From Beroe forskalii (taxonomy: Eukaryota > Ctenophora > Nuda > Beroida > Beroidae), in contig WFMF01000098.1 of NCBI GenBank assembly GCA_011033025.1, positions 423,704-487,703 on the forward strand: a stretch of 64,000 bases of DNA, read 5' to 3'. The position numbers and the translations under genes were made by a program. The notes beneath the pieces are model-generated. The model did not search any database. It had not been told where the DNA came from and saw only the letters and a list, made by a program, of their open reading frames with translations. Within the stretch, counting starts at the first letter, position 1, and each line of letters opens with the position of its first letter. Below are positions 44,875-57,344 of this stretch, piece after piece.

Positions 44875-45332
44875 TGAAGGTTAAGACCCCAACTAGCCCG
44901 CACCTACTGCAGCAGGTACCATATTATATACCATGGTACTTGTCCTAACTAGTTGGCACCTACCATGGTATGTACAGCTGTAGGTGCTGATTAGTACATA
45001 CTGCAGTACTTATCCTAACTATTCAGCACCTACTGGGGTACGTACTGCCTCTGCGCACACATTTATTTCTGAATTTCTTGAAAAAGACTGGAACAATGGT
45101 CAATCATCAAACAAACTCAAATATAGTTCTCATCTGCAATGACTATATCAAGAGTCAAGGCAACCTGGCAGCCGGGGACAAAGCAACCAGAGTCATGAGA
45201 AAACCAGAGCCAAACAGAGGCAGGAAGAACATAGGCAGGGCAAACAACAAGTCAAAGCAAATAACGGATCACATGGCAGCATCAAGGAGATGATGTGTAC
45301 AGATATGGTGGGTGTCGACCCCAGTTGGGTTC

Positions 45333-46134
45333 AAGGTTTTACAAGGTTTACAAGGTTTACAAGGTTTTTACAAGGTTTAATATAAAATATTAACCAACTA
45401 ACGTTGGTTGTTATATTGTACAATAACAAAAACAACAAACATCCTTTATTTCATGTAAGAGTCTTTCCTGTCTCACATATTTTCATATTTGATAATATCC
45501 TGATAACAAAAATTAAAATCTCACAATATTTCGTTGTTCACATCGGTTATGATAAACAAAAGTCGCGCAAATTGTCAATAGCTATTTGAAATCCATTTCA
45601 TCAGTTCACAGTTATCACTTCCTAGCAATTTGAAACATAAACGCATTATCTGAGAGTATTTAAGAATATTCGTCAACCATTTCGTTAACCTATTATTTGG
45701 AAGTCGATTCGGTTGGTTGAAACGCACACAAGAGTTAACTGTATCATCATACTTTCCATATGAGCAGTTTAATCCCACGTTAGTTGAATAAAATAGTTAA
45801 GTGATTTCTCACGTTAGGTGATTTCTCATGTTTCTTTCGACGTTAGATAATGAGTGTGACTTCTCGGCACAATGCTATAATCATCTGTATTAGCATTAAT
45901 CCTCGCACAGGGGGTTGTAGGGTGATTATCTATCGTAGGGCACTACTGTGCTGGGGTGTGACCGAGTCTTGGGGCATAGGCTGTGAAAATAAGTGAGGCC
46001 CAATTTGCAGGATATTTCCAACCCTGTAGATTTGGCAGTGAAATCAAACCGATGTAAATGTGTAAGAGAAAGGTATGAGAATTGTGAATCATTGCATAAG
46101 TGACGGAATGTGGCACACCATTTTTACCTTCATT
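45333..46134. other. Right flank of the palindrome; nothing recognised
   Basis: Begins with ACAAGGTTT repeats, then AT-rich unique sequence with frames under 70 codons. Confidence 0.4.
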
Positions 46135-47515
46135 TTAGTTTTGTGATATGCCATTCGCTATGTAGATAGTGAGTGTGTTTGCTCGGTTTTCTTTTTCTTT
46201 TAACTCGTTGATATATTTGCGTCTGGTTTCTATGACATGACATAAAAACGTGCACATACAGTTGATTATGTATTCGCGTCTCTGATTTTGTGAGATATCC
46301 CCGGTTTGAGTGACTGTGTGATGTTCGTTAAATGTACTGTGGTTGTCCGGGTTTGTCAAGACATGATATGGAGATAGAAGAGTGTGAAAGTGAGTTTTAA
46401 GTTGTGGTTGATTAATGGGCACGTGAGATTGAGATCCCGGGGCTTTATTCAGTCTCGTGATGAGCTTATTGCGCAGGCTACCATAAAGGTCACAGTCATT
46501 GATTGCGTGAGCCTCATCTTCTACCACGTTTACACCCATTGATGTGTTACACCATGAACAAATACGCGCTTCTCTCGGTACGTTATTGTATCTTCCACAT
46601 TCTATTTCCAGATCATGAGAACTAATTCTGAATTTGGTTGTGTTATATCTTCGTGAAAAACCCTTTGATACATCTAAATATGGTTCTCTCGCGAATTTTT
46701 TCTTGCATGCATGATAGAATGATAATTTGGACGATTCTGATTTTTCATATTCCCAGCAATTAGTGAAGTGTTCAGTAAGTGACTTAACTATAGTCTGTAC
46801 ACGGAATTTGCGACTTGGTAGCGGTTGAATTCTTGATTGGCCATTTGGCGCAATTTTGGTTTAAAATTTGGATTTTTAACACACGCGACGCTGTTACGTG
46901 ATCTTGGTGATAAATTTCATCAATTTTTAAAAGGGGTTCAATGTTTTGTACCAAGGGAGATTTAATGCTTTTGTTCACACAGTGCAGCTTTGATAAATGT
47001 GCTCTCAGGTAGTTTGGATATTCGTTTGAAATAATTAAGTGTAAGACGAATTGCTTGATAAATCAGAGGGTATCTCCACTCTCACCCCAGACACCCACAT
47101 TAGAAGCTTTGCGGTGCACACTAGGGCCCACTTGAGGAATGAAAGATGAACTTTTTCGGACGGCATACGGTTGATTTTGGAAATGAAATTCCTTACATTG
47201 AATGGGCTGTGTTCGACATGCTTGATCATACCTTTGTTAATAGTGCTGGTTGGCGTCCAGATTGGAGCACCGTAGAGTGCTATAGGTTTTATGAGTGAGT
47301 CAAATAGGGTGTTGAGTGCTCTGAATGATAATTTCGAGCGGATCACAGTGCGTTTCAGACCAAAGAATGCTCTCATGGCTTTGGTTTTAAGAATTGATTG
47401 AGCTGTTGATAGTTCCCCAGTATTGCGAAGCGTAATTCCTAGGTAGCAGTAATTATCGACAATTTCCAAGATTAGTGCAAGTTTAAATTCTAGATTTTGA
47501 TCTGATATACCATTC
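46135..47515 (-). pseudogene. LINE ORF2 (reverse transcriptase) C-terminal remnant
   Basis: On the minus strand, from 47515: KNGISDQNLEF, then DNYCYLGITLRN, AMRAFFGLKRTV, LIKPIALYGAPIW, typical of the region after the RT domain of Jockey/CR1-type LINEs. The frame breaks near 47035 and again near 46780. It resumes at 46539 with VEDEAHAINDCDLYGSLRNKL, matching the cysteine-rich tail of such proteins (C..C upstream at ~46550). Nuclease and RT core domains are missing, so it is a 5'-truncated, decayed copy. Unrelated by sequence to the 1947-2063 tail. Confidence 0.75.
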
Positions 47516-49268
47516 TTTTCATTTATTATTTACTGTTACATATTCAGCTAATATTTCATCATAAATGAAATGTTGTTTGCTACAGTTGTGTTTATTTACT
47601 TTTAGAGATTGAGAGATGATTCTTGGTCTCTGCAACTCCCTGCACTGTATAAAATTGTTAAATCATAGGTGGTTTCTTCAAGTCATGAGAAAAATCATCA
47701 TTTGAATTTATTCAGGAGTATGACAATATTTTATGCTTGTTTAGGCTTTTTATGTGATCTCAAACTTAAATGGTTAATATCATCATGATATTTATTAAAC
47801 TCTTCGAGAATTAAAAACAAATTCACTGTGAATTAACATTCATCATGATAATAATATGCAGAACTTTCATTCACCGCCCATTCCCTTTGAAAATTTTCTA
47901 TTGTTTTTTCAATAACATTCAGATAGCCGATATCCATACAAAAACAAAATTCATGCTCTTTGACTTTTGACATGTACAAAAGCTCTACTTATTTTTACTT
48001 TTTATGTATAATTGTGTCAGTTTTTTCCGCTTAACAAGTACAAAAAGTTGCGTTGTCACCGCGACACTAGATGTTTTACATGTTTTATTGTCCTGCAAGT
48101 CACATGCTGAACTCTGCTTTGCCTGACATATAATATGTCAGCAACTATTTATTGATTATATTTCAAGAGAAGTATTAAAAGAGTAAAGATTCATGCAAAA
48201 ATAGACAGATTGTTAAAACTTTTTGTAATGGACATGGCGTAATGTGCTTGACATAGGCAACGTATGATATGCCGACTTGATCTGTGTTTAATCATGGACA
48301 GCGCCCACATTCCACATTAAATATTAGTTCATAGTTTATGAAATTACAAAGATGCAGAGTTCAGCGTTATTTAGCCATTCTGCTATGATACCACCAACAA
48401 AATCTTGTCCAGTTTTGGTCTACCTAACTACCTTAGCGCTTGGCTTATGGTCAAATAGTGTCTATCGACCGAATTTAATGTATTAATCGTGTCAATTAAC
48501 AATTCTGCCTTTGGCCTCATTGTTAATTGCACTAATTAATGCACACAGTCCGGACGATAAACCCTTGTATTGACATTTGTTTACCCAGGGCAGCGTTTAC
48601 TCACTATTGAAGTCCATTAACTCGATGGTACACTGTAAAGCCACAATTGAGTGCATGTCCGGTGCATATAAGCATATCGTTAGATTTAGTGGCACCGTTT
48701 GTCATTATACATGGATTAGGTATTGGAGATGTATGAAATAGAATGAGTTGTAGAATTTTAGGTATGGTAGCGTTATTAAAATGCCCTTTTCAATAATTCC
48801 ACATGTGTAGAAACAAATTGGTATAGTTCATCGAGTCTTTACGAGCACAGAGGGGTAAAGAAGGAATGACCTTGTGATCGGAATGGCAAATTCGCACACT
48901 TGCATGAAGTTGAAAACTGCAGTTCTTCGTCAAAAATGTTCTGTATCATTCCAAACTTGTTCCAAAGCCGTTGTTTTTGGCATCTTGTGAGTTATGCTTG
49001 GAAATACCGGCTAAAACCCTCTGATTTCAGTCCGCAACCCTGCCTGTTCACAACCAACTCCTCGAGCAGAAGCAGAACTTTTTCCTCAGACGCCAGGTGA
49101 GTAGAATATACTTCGGTACTTCCGCAGTACCTTACAATTCTAGTAGGTAGGTACTCAGGTAGTTTACTAATAAGATAAACTAATTTTGAATCTTGACAAG
49201 TTTCAAGATATATAGCCTCTAAAAACACCATTTTTAGGCTAAAATGTTCTTTCCCATAGCAGCATCGC
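47516..49268. other. No gene recognised
   Basis: AT-rich sequence. A short inverted stretch near 48450-48550 (TAATTAACAAT-type words) is the only pattern seen. The frames at 48900-49100 lack family motifs. Confidence 0.4.
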
Positions 49269-50557
49269 TTAAAGGGGTAGTTCACTATAGAATTGACTTT
49301 TAATAAAATTAAAATAGTTAAAATTTTACCACTTCTCACGTTGCATGTTACACAATGGTGAAATCCCCATGCCTCTATCTCAATTAGGTCGCGAGTTATT
49401 GCGGTTTATAGAACTCAGCGCGATGACGTCACGTGGGCACAACAGGTTGCCGCGCAGCATTACAATACGTGTGAAATCTGTGTATTGTCGTGATATAATA
49501 TAGAAGTATAGAGGTGTAAAATTGGGTAAAACTGTCGGAATTTCAGTTGATCGTTTAAAATTTTGTTTTCTTTACTGTTTGCAATTGTATTGAACTATAA
49601 ATTTCAAGTAGTCGTATGCAAGAAAAGAGTAATATTTACCAAATTATTATAACACACCTATTAAGTTGCAAAATGATTACACGCTAAAATAGTATACTTC
49701 TTGAATCATGATATGTGTAGACTGTAGATTCATCATTATTACCCTCCCGTGGCTCAAACTCCAGTGTGATAATTATCGATATATCACTCCTTTATAGAAC
49801 TACTGTACAGTGGCGGAATAATAGAGCAGAATATCGTTGAATAAATTGTTGATTTTATGAAGGAGCACTCAAAATCTATAAGTATAAAAACGTTGAATTC
49901 AGACGAGGGTCTTCAGACCCGAGTGGGAGGGATTACTGTTTTGTCGGGTAATAATACAATTAACAAACTCATGGATCGTGTGATATCGAAAATTGTCAAA
50001 CTCGGCTGACTCCTCGTGTGATAATTTTCGATATCACACTCCCATTCGTTTGTTAATCGTACATTAAAGGCCCCCGAACGCAAAATTTTGACTTTGGCTA
50101 ATTCTATAGATCTTAGGGCGTGAAGTAGAATGTACTTTGTCCCACCCTCTAACTCTAATTAGTTTAGCTGCTATGAGCGATTGAAAATAGGTCGGGCAGC
50201 AGAGAATTCATGTTTACATACCATAATTTGAATAAACGGCAATCTTTGATGCCTCATAATTAGACTTCTGAACAATTAATTTTGACCAAAGTTTTTTTGG
50301 TGAGTGGGTCAAAACATTGTCTAAATGATAAAATGGTTGCCCAGTATGTCAAATCATTTTTACCGATGAATAATTGCATTTTAATTTACTGCATGAATAT
50401 CCACTGTTGCCTGCATATATTTTGTTAGAATAACGTGTAGCATGCCCTGTAATGTGATACGTATCATCATCACGTACGAAGAAATATCCGCCGTTCTACG
50501 GGGAAAACTCTGCTGCCCTTTGAGGAATTTCGTAACTCAATTAGCTATTAGCGGCTA

Positions 50558-53500
50558 ACACCCTTGTTCCATATTGATATATTCGACTAGAATATTCGAG
50601 TCGAATATTCGACCTTGGAAAAATCCCAGAGACGCTATGGGCTCCATATGCATATTTTCCAGTCGAACTTTTGGCACGCAGGGTGAATCGTAATTCAATT
50701 TTGAAAGACGACACGGCTACAGAATGATATCGATGGGCGAGCACATCATAATCACCTCAGTGTATTGTAATAGGGTAATAGAATAATAGTATAATGACTT
50801 ATATGTACACACTTGCATCATACACGCAATATGGTTGATGGCGTTCAACTTCTGGTCCGAAACTGGAAAGTTCAGTGTGAAAAGGGAATGAATGCGATTG
50901 AAATTATTATTTTTCTTGGGGTCCTTGTGATGATATATACCTATATAGACTAGAAGGAGTACCAGCATTCCTTATTTTGTATCGTGAACATTCCAAATTG
51001 ATACCAACGTGTTTTGATAGCATTTATAGCTATAATTTCAATCTAATCCGATATTCCTCAATTGTCACTCAATTAGACTGTTTTGTTAATGAATTGGCCG
51101 ATGTAATGAACGATGTCATAAACTTAAACATGACCAGGAGAAACCGTCTAGTCAGAAGTGAAAGATGATCCAAGGATGGAATATCATGACAGCAGCTGTT
51201 TGATGCCAATGGGGTGGCAAGTTCAGTATACCGGACAATGGGGGAGCCAAAATGCCCCTTAATCTTGGTAAACATCATAACAGAGTTAACCATACCCAGA
51301 TTCGCCCTTCACTTGGACTAACCTCTAATCACGGGCTCCCCTATACACCGCTCCCCTTAATCTTGGGCGTACCCACTTCCCTTGGTCTCACCCCTAAACA
51401 AGGGATCGCCCATACCAGACTCGCCCTTATTCTGGGCTATACCGCATATGGCTCCCCCTACCTAGGGCTTCTGCAATGCCTTGGGCTAACCCCAAACACA
51501 GGATCCACCATACCAGACCAACCCTTATCCTGGGCTATACCGCGTATGGCTCCACCCTACCTTGGGCTCCCCCTCGCTTTAAATATGGGCTCACCTCCGT
51601 TATATTGGGCCACCCCATTCACTCACCATGCCCCCCCCTAGTTTAGGCTCCGCCATGATCAAAACCCGGACTAGCCCCGTATTAACTCGGGCTCCCTCAT
51701 GATAACTCGGGCTCCCCCTACTAACTCGGGCTCCCCCCATATTGACTCGAGCTCCCCCCCCCCCCATATTAACTCGAGCTCCCCCATACTAATTCGGTCT
51801 CCCCCATACCAACTCGGGCTCACCCATACTAACTTGGGCTCTCCATGATAATTGATAATTTGGGCTCCCCCTTGATAACTCGGGCTCTCCCCCATGTTGT
51901 GTCGGGCTCCCCCCGTATTAAATTTGGCTCCCCCACACTTTTTGGATCCCTCATACCAACTTGGGCTCCCCGTACTAAATCGGGCTCCTCCATACCAACT
52001 TGGGCTCCACCGTACTCACTTGGGCTCTCCCGTACTATCTGGGGCTCCCCCAAACCAATTCGGGCTCCCCATACCTACTTGGGCTCCCCCGTACTAACTT
52101 GGGCTCTCCTGTACTATCTGGGGCTCCCCCGTACTATCTGGGCTCCCCCGTGCTATCAGGGCTCCCCCGTACTAACGTGGGCTCCCTCATGCCAACTTGG
52201 GCTCCCCCGTAGTATCAGGGCTCCCCCATACTATATGGGCTCCCCCATACTATGTGGGCTCCCCCATATCAACTTGGGCTCCCCCATACTAAGTTAAGCT
52301 CCACCGTACTATCTGGGCTCCCCCATACCAACTTGGGCTCCCCCATACCAACTTGGGCTCCCCCATCCCAACTTGGGCTCCACCGTACCAACTTGGGCTC
52401 TCCCGTACTATACTACTATCTGGGGCTCCCCCAAACCAATTCGGGCTCCCCCATACCTACTTGGGCTCCCCCGTACTAACTTGGGCTCTCCCGTACTATC
52501 TGGGGCTCCCCCGTACTAACGTGGGCTCCCCATTTTTGTGCTCCCCCATGCCAACTTGGGCTCCCTCGTAGTATCAGGGCTCCCCCATACTATGTGGGCT
52601 CCCCCATATCAACTTGGGCTCCCCCATACTAAGTTGAGCTCCCCCGTACTAACTTGGGCTCCCCCGTACCAAATTAGGCTCCTCCGAACTATCTGGGCTT
52701 CCCCGTACTATCTGGTCTCCCCCGTACTATCTGGTATCCCCCGTACTATCTGGTCTTCCCGTACTATCAGGGCTCCCCCATCCCAACTTGGGCTCCCCCA
52801 TCCCAACTTGGGCTCCCCCGTATTAACTCGGGCTCCCCCGTACCAATTCGGGCTCCCCCGTACCAACTTGGGCTCCCCGGTACAATCTGGGCTCCTCCGT
52901 ACTATCAGGGCTCCCCCGTACTATACTTTCATACTTTCATAATGTATGCTCATTTCTTGGTCATGAGATGACGCACTACGATAATCTCATGATTTGATCA
53001 ATTCATTATACATGATTTGATTTAAGTTAAGATCGCTTTTTAATAGCGATACCAACTGTTCCAGTCGTATCATTTAAACTTAAGTTTTACAATTAGTTTT
53101 GTCATCGTAAATTATTGAGAGGGTACTATTGAAGTATTGAGTACTGGAGTACAATCGTCTATTTATAATCTATGATTTTATGAATTTTGAGAGAGAAGCA
53201 GAAATTTATCCAATATCCACTTCTTCGAACGACGCAAGTCCGTGTGTGTTTCTAACTCAAAGAGTGTGTAGGTACACACTGTACGCAGAACACAGCCGTG
53301 TAATAGGTTGTGTGTAGGTATATTAATTATCTCATTAAGTTCGTCATGAGAAAATCTCACAGAAAATATGCATATGGAACCAAGAGCAAATATCTCACCC
53401 AAATATCCGACTAATTAGCATTGGTGCCTGATCTAATCAAGGTATCAATTACCGCAAATATTCGAGTACAGCAGAGAAAATCTGTAAACACGTTGACAGA

Positions 53501-53621
53501 TATTTTGCGCGGATATTTGCCCGAATATCCCAGAAATTCGACTCGAATTTTTACTCGAATTTCCTCTCGCGGATATTCGAGTAAAAATTCGACTAAAAAT
53601 ATGCATATGGAACAAGGGTGT
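50558..53621 (+). mobile_element. TIR element family E, copy E2 (complete)
   Basis: TA at 50556-50557 and 53622-53623. Ends ACACCCTTGTTCCATAT, inverted at the right. Subterminal zones are rich in ATTCGAGTCGAATATTC palindromes. The terminal word recurs internally near both ends (about 50640 and 53366). The order is: 5' zone, conserved ~400-bp block (50880-51230), minisatellite arm (51220-52930), 3' zone with GGATATTTGCCCGAATATCC. There is no transposase, so it is non-autonomous. It is the best reference copy of the family. Confidence 0.85.
51221..52940 (+). repeat. Minisatellite arm in E2
   Basis: It begins TGGGGTGGCAAGTT (one G fewer than in S) and follows the unit order of E1: 100-bp units, then 20-bp units with the same rare variants (for example CACACTTTTTGGATCCCTCA). 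It lacks the hAT MITE of E1 and a stretch of about 350 bp of E1's 20-bp units. Reading frames in it are artefacts. Confidence 0.85.
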
Positions 53622-54416
53622 TAGAGCATCATATAGAAACCGGATTTTCGCTCCTATTGTTGATATCTCAACTATAAGAACACATTCCACCATAAAAAAT
53701 GGAAAATTAAAATTAGAAATTTCTCGGTCGGGGGCCTTTAAACAATGGTTTTGTTGTTCTGATAAATTTTCATTCTAAAGTACATAGCCGTGTAGAATGA
53801 AAATTCATCAGAAAAGCTAAAATTTGATTGTATAGAAATACCTTTATTGTCCATCTCTGCCCTTTGGTCATGTATGTGCTACCACCTTTACGGTGAATTA
53901 CTAAGCGTGAGTGGCATTGCAGTATCATTCCTGTGATCTACACATTCACTGTGTCCACAGGTATTTATTTAATAATTAACATGAATCATAATCATACGTG
54001 CAATACAGGATGTAAAATTACATAATATTATTCATTATTGTGAGTTGTGACATATATTCAGATGCCTTTTTCCACCCTGAATCTGTTACCTCTTTATTGC
54101 TTGTGTTAATAAGTACCTACATTACATCATGGGTTGAGAGAAAGTTTAATTTCAATAATGAGAAAAAAGTAATTCAAAATACACAAAACTTACGGCAGAA
54201 AAAAACACACTTATTACCTTTCACATAGCGTATCTGATAGCGTTTGTTGTGGTGATGTGCCCACGTGACGTCATCGCGCCATAACATAAAGGTGCGATTT
54301 CTCGCGATCAGAGTACTTAGAAACACAGGGATTTCACTAAACATATGTTTGCAGCAATGGTAGATAAATTAGAACATAAAAAGTGGTACTTTTTCTAGAG
54401 TGTACTACCCCTTTAA

Positions 54417-55379
54417 GTCAAATTATCATGCAGTCTTGCACAGATTTTTCCCGAAGTCCAAGTATGCTAAGAATTTCCGAATCTTTCCTGAATGACCATG
54501 TTGTCCCCGTGAGGACTTTTTTTGCTAGTTAACTCGTGAAAAGTTAACACAATAACCCGTGAAAATTTGCATTCCGGTACAGCAGTGCTACAGTTTGATC
54601 CAACTAACAACTGATAAACCGTGAATTGCATAAACCTGCTCAACGAATTCAGTAATTCATAGGTACTTAGATATAGGACTATTCGGATAGTATGATATCA
54701 TGACACATATTCAAGTACTTAAATAGTTAAATATGTGCACCTAATCTATTTAGTATGTAGTACAATACCAACGCTTAATCTAATTATCTTTGCTAATGAT
54801 TCGTTTTCTCCGTTATGGGTTTCTTCTTTTCTTCCCGCCTCAGCTGCAATAGCATCTGCACATACCTGTCAGAATGTTCAGTATTTTAGCACCCGTTGCT
54901 ATGGCGATCCTAAACCACTTGATACGTAATCGCACATGTTAGGGGCCGCCTTGTTAATTCGAACTTTGCGTAACGCGCTAAGACAAAACAAAATTTAGAC
55001 TCTATTTTTCAGCGATTAGTGGAACAGAATTTTAGCGCGCGGCTCAGTTCATTCCAGGTCCAATCCAGCGTTGGTGCGCAGCTGTCTTGCTATGGCACTG
55101 CCGATCATGGACTCAACGTAATTTTCGGTCTCTAGGGTTCATTTTATGAAACTCGCCACAGAAACATCGTGGAATACAGGGTTTGCACCTCAAATGAACA
55201 GCGTCTCTTGTAGTCCTCAATGTAACTGTATCTCAGACACAGAATTAATTACAGAGTTTGATACAATGGAGCTATAAACAAAACAGATTTGATCTTCAGA
55301 TCTCAAGTCAATGTTATCAGCACTAATGAATGACACAGAAATCAGCACACTATAACCTTCAAAACAGTTGCTGATACGA
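54417..55379. other. No gene recognised
   Basis: Sequence downstream of the Polinton remnant on the minus strand. More Polinton structural genes would be expected here, but I see no frame above about 65 codons, so they are deleted or decayed. Confidence 0.4.
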
Positions 55380-55601
55380 TCAGCTAAATGCCACTTCGTA
55401 CAGTTGCTGAAAAATCCTGGGGAAAAATCTGGACATCTCCAGTTTCTCATATTCAGCTTGCTTATCATTCAGGTTCTCATATATTGCTTGTATGACGTCA
55501 TGAGAAGTTTGATAGAATGCGGTAGGAATGGCTAATGTGGTAACACTACCAGAATCCTTATCTTTGATGTAAAGGCGGTTGTTTCTGTCAGTTATATTCA
55601 A
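55380..55601 (-). pseudogene. Possible Polinton structural-protein fragment
   Basis: A minus-strand frame of 73 codons. The first half alternates polar and hydrophobic residues (NRLYIKDKDSGSVTTLAIP), followed by FYQTSHDVIQAIYENLND. This pattern resembles the N-terminus of minor structural proteins in Polintons and adintoviruses. It then drifts into unrelated-looking sequence and stops. Position right after the basic protein gene supports the reading. Weak call. Confidence 0.35.
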
Positions 55602-55771
55602 TGTTGGAGGTGAGCAATCTTTAAGAGACCCACTTCATAGTCAGCACTCAAACTGATCAAATTTGAGAAATTTGAAACGAAGCTAGAGGTTTTGACCCTT
55701 GCTTGTAATTGTCATAACTTCCATCTTGAGATAATTTCTATGGAAACACACCTGGTCTTTTTATAGTGAAA

Positions 55772-56110
55772 TCAAAGAATCATAGGTATAAGTGGTAATA
55801 TCGTGCTAATTACAGATTTAAAAAACGAGCCCCCTTTCTGCAGCACCACTTTTTTGGTGTCATGACCTCGACTCTTCGCTACATCCCTAATGACTTTTTT
55901 ATGCCTCTTAAGCTTCTTGATATGATGCTCTTCAAGAGGAATTGTTCCATCTAGTATAAACTTTGCAATTGTTCTGATGACGTGCAAAAACTTACTAGGC
56001 GAGTTATTTATGATAACTTTGGCTCTTTTTGAACCAATATGAGCGAGAGTTTCCAACGCTTTCTGATGCTCCTTGACTAGTATTTTTCTCACAGAAACAC
56101 GGCGGGGCAT
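55772..56110 (-). CDS. Small basic Polinton protein (core/membrane-active type)
   Basis: 112 aa, ATG at 56110, very rich in Lys/Arg (KLKRHKKVIRD region), ending in a GG followed by a hydrophobic amphipathic tail (KSVISTILPLIPMIL). The start lies inside the end of the ATPase frame, overlapping by about 22 bp, the kind of packing found in viral and Polinton gene blocks. Adenovirus-like core/internal proteins in Polintons and adintoviruses have this basic-plus-amphipathic layout. The frame is intact. Function is inferred from composition and position. Confidence 0.5.
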   Translation of the reverse strand: MPRRVSVRKILVKEHQKALETLAHIGSKRAKVIINNSPSKFLHVIRTIAKFILDGTIPLEEHHIKKLKRHKKVIRDVAKSRGHDTKKVVLQKGGSFFKSVISTILPLIPMIL

Positions 56111-56566
56111 GAGGTAAAATAGTCTGTCAACACAAGTAACTCCTCGGGGACTTTTGGATGGAAGGTAAGCAAAACGAATCCAAACTGTTTATTCTTATTG
56201 TAATTATAGGCCTCCAGGATCTTTAAATAGTCTAAACCGAGAATTTGACGTGCTAATCTAGTAAGTTGAGCTAAATTTCTCTTGTTTCTCATGATCAGCA
56301 TGTACTGACAATTGTTAGACATCACCCTATAGTTATCATCGTTAAGGAAAATTGAATGACTAATGTATATTGTTGTGGTCTGAAGATGGTGACTGCCTCT
56401 TATGAAGTGGTTCGTTAGATCTTTATTTTGAGACAGACACAAATCATCAATAACCAAGAGTTTTGGACCAGAAAACTTCTCCAATACACTAAGGTCTAAT
56501 CCGCAAATAAACTCGATAGGTGGGTTCTGCTTATCTTTATTCCAGGAATCCATGAAGTCTTGCTTA
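56089..56566 (-). pseudogene. Polinton FtsK-like packaging ATPase, C-terminal part
   Basis: The minus-strand frame contains KLLVIDDLCLSQN, a Walker B-type strand ending in DD, followed by TTIYISHSIF and LGLDYLKILEAYN, as in the FtsK/HerA-type genome-packaging ATPases of Polintons and related viruses. The piece starts exactly at the edge of E3. The frame that continues into E3 on this strand belongs to the insertion, not to the enzyme. The Walker A half is at 62958-63124. The gene is thus split by 6.4 kb and should be non-functional. Confidence 0.75.
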
Positions 56567-57344
56567 CACCCTTGTTCCATATGCATATTTTTAGTCGAAT
56601 TTTCACTCGAATATCCGCGAGAGGAAATTCGAGTAAAAATTCGAGTCGAATTTCTGGGATATTCGGGCAAATATCCCCGCAAAATATCTGTCAACGTGTT
56701 TACAGATTTTCTCTGCTGTACTCGAATATTTGCGGTAATTGATACCTTGATTAGATCAGGCACCAATGCTAATTAGTCGGATATTTGGGTGAGATATTTG
56801 CTCTTGGTTCCATATGCATATTTTCTGTGAGATTTTCTCATGACGAACTTAATGAGATAATTAATACCTACACACAACCTATTACACGGCTGTGTTCTGC
56901 GTACAGTGTGTAGTACACACTCTTTGAATTAGAAACACACACGGACTTGCGTCGTTCGAAAAAAGTGGATATTGGATAAATTTCTGCTTCTCTCTCAAAA
57001 TTCTTAAAATCATAGATTATAAATACTGACAATTGTACTCCAGTACTCAATACTTCAATAGTACCCTCTCAATAATTTACGATGACAAAACTAATTGTAA
57101 AACTTAAGTTTAAATGATACGACTGGAACAGTTGGTAGGTGCAGAATACCATAAAAACAAAATAAAGCTCATTACGTAAATATATAATTAAAATCTAAAT
57201 TATAGGTGTATTGAAAAACCTATCGCTATTAAAAAGCGATCTTTTAACTTAAATCAAATCATGTATAATGATCAAATCATGAGATTATCGTAGTGCGTCA
57301 TCTCATGACCAAGACTTGAGCATACATTATGAAAGTATAGTACG

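Larger units (their letters stand above)
35012..45332 (-). repeat. Right arm of the large palindrome
   Basis: Reverse complement of 18584-34755 minus its insertions. It carries B' exons 5-1 and the full gene A'. Right-arm-specific insertions are 35783-37008 and 42294-43442. Just outside, at about 45335-45380, lies a short ACAAGGTTT repeat. Confidence 0.9.
49273..54412. mobile_element. TTAA-target TIR element P1, host of E2
   Basis: TTAA at 49269-49272 and 54413-54416. Ends are AGGGGTAGTTCACTATAGA and, inverted, AGGGGTAGTACACTCTAGA. A second copy, P2, is at 59422-62572 with the same ends and shared text (CCATGCCTCTAYCTCAATTAG, GATGACGTCAC). Without E2 it measures about 2.1 kb and shows no transposase. 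TTAA targets are typical of piggyBac and Kolobok elements; I cannot choose between them. Confidence 0.85.

Noticed and set aside
45078-45293. 71-codon frame just inside the right arm edge
   Set aside because: It overlaps short CAACCAGAG-type repeats, and the left-arm counterpart is not open in the same frame.
56567-56766. N-terminal extension of the ATPase C-terminal frame into E3
   Set aside because: The same peptide occurs in E1 (11036) and E2 (53421), far from any ATPase. It is transposon-end sequence that happens to be in frame.
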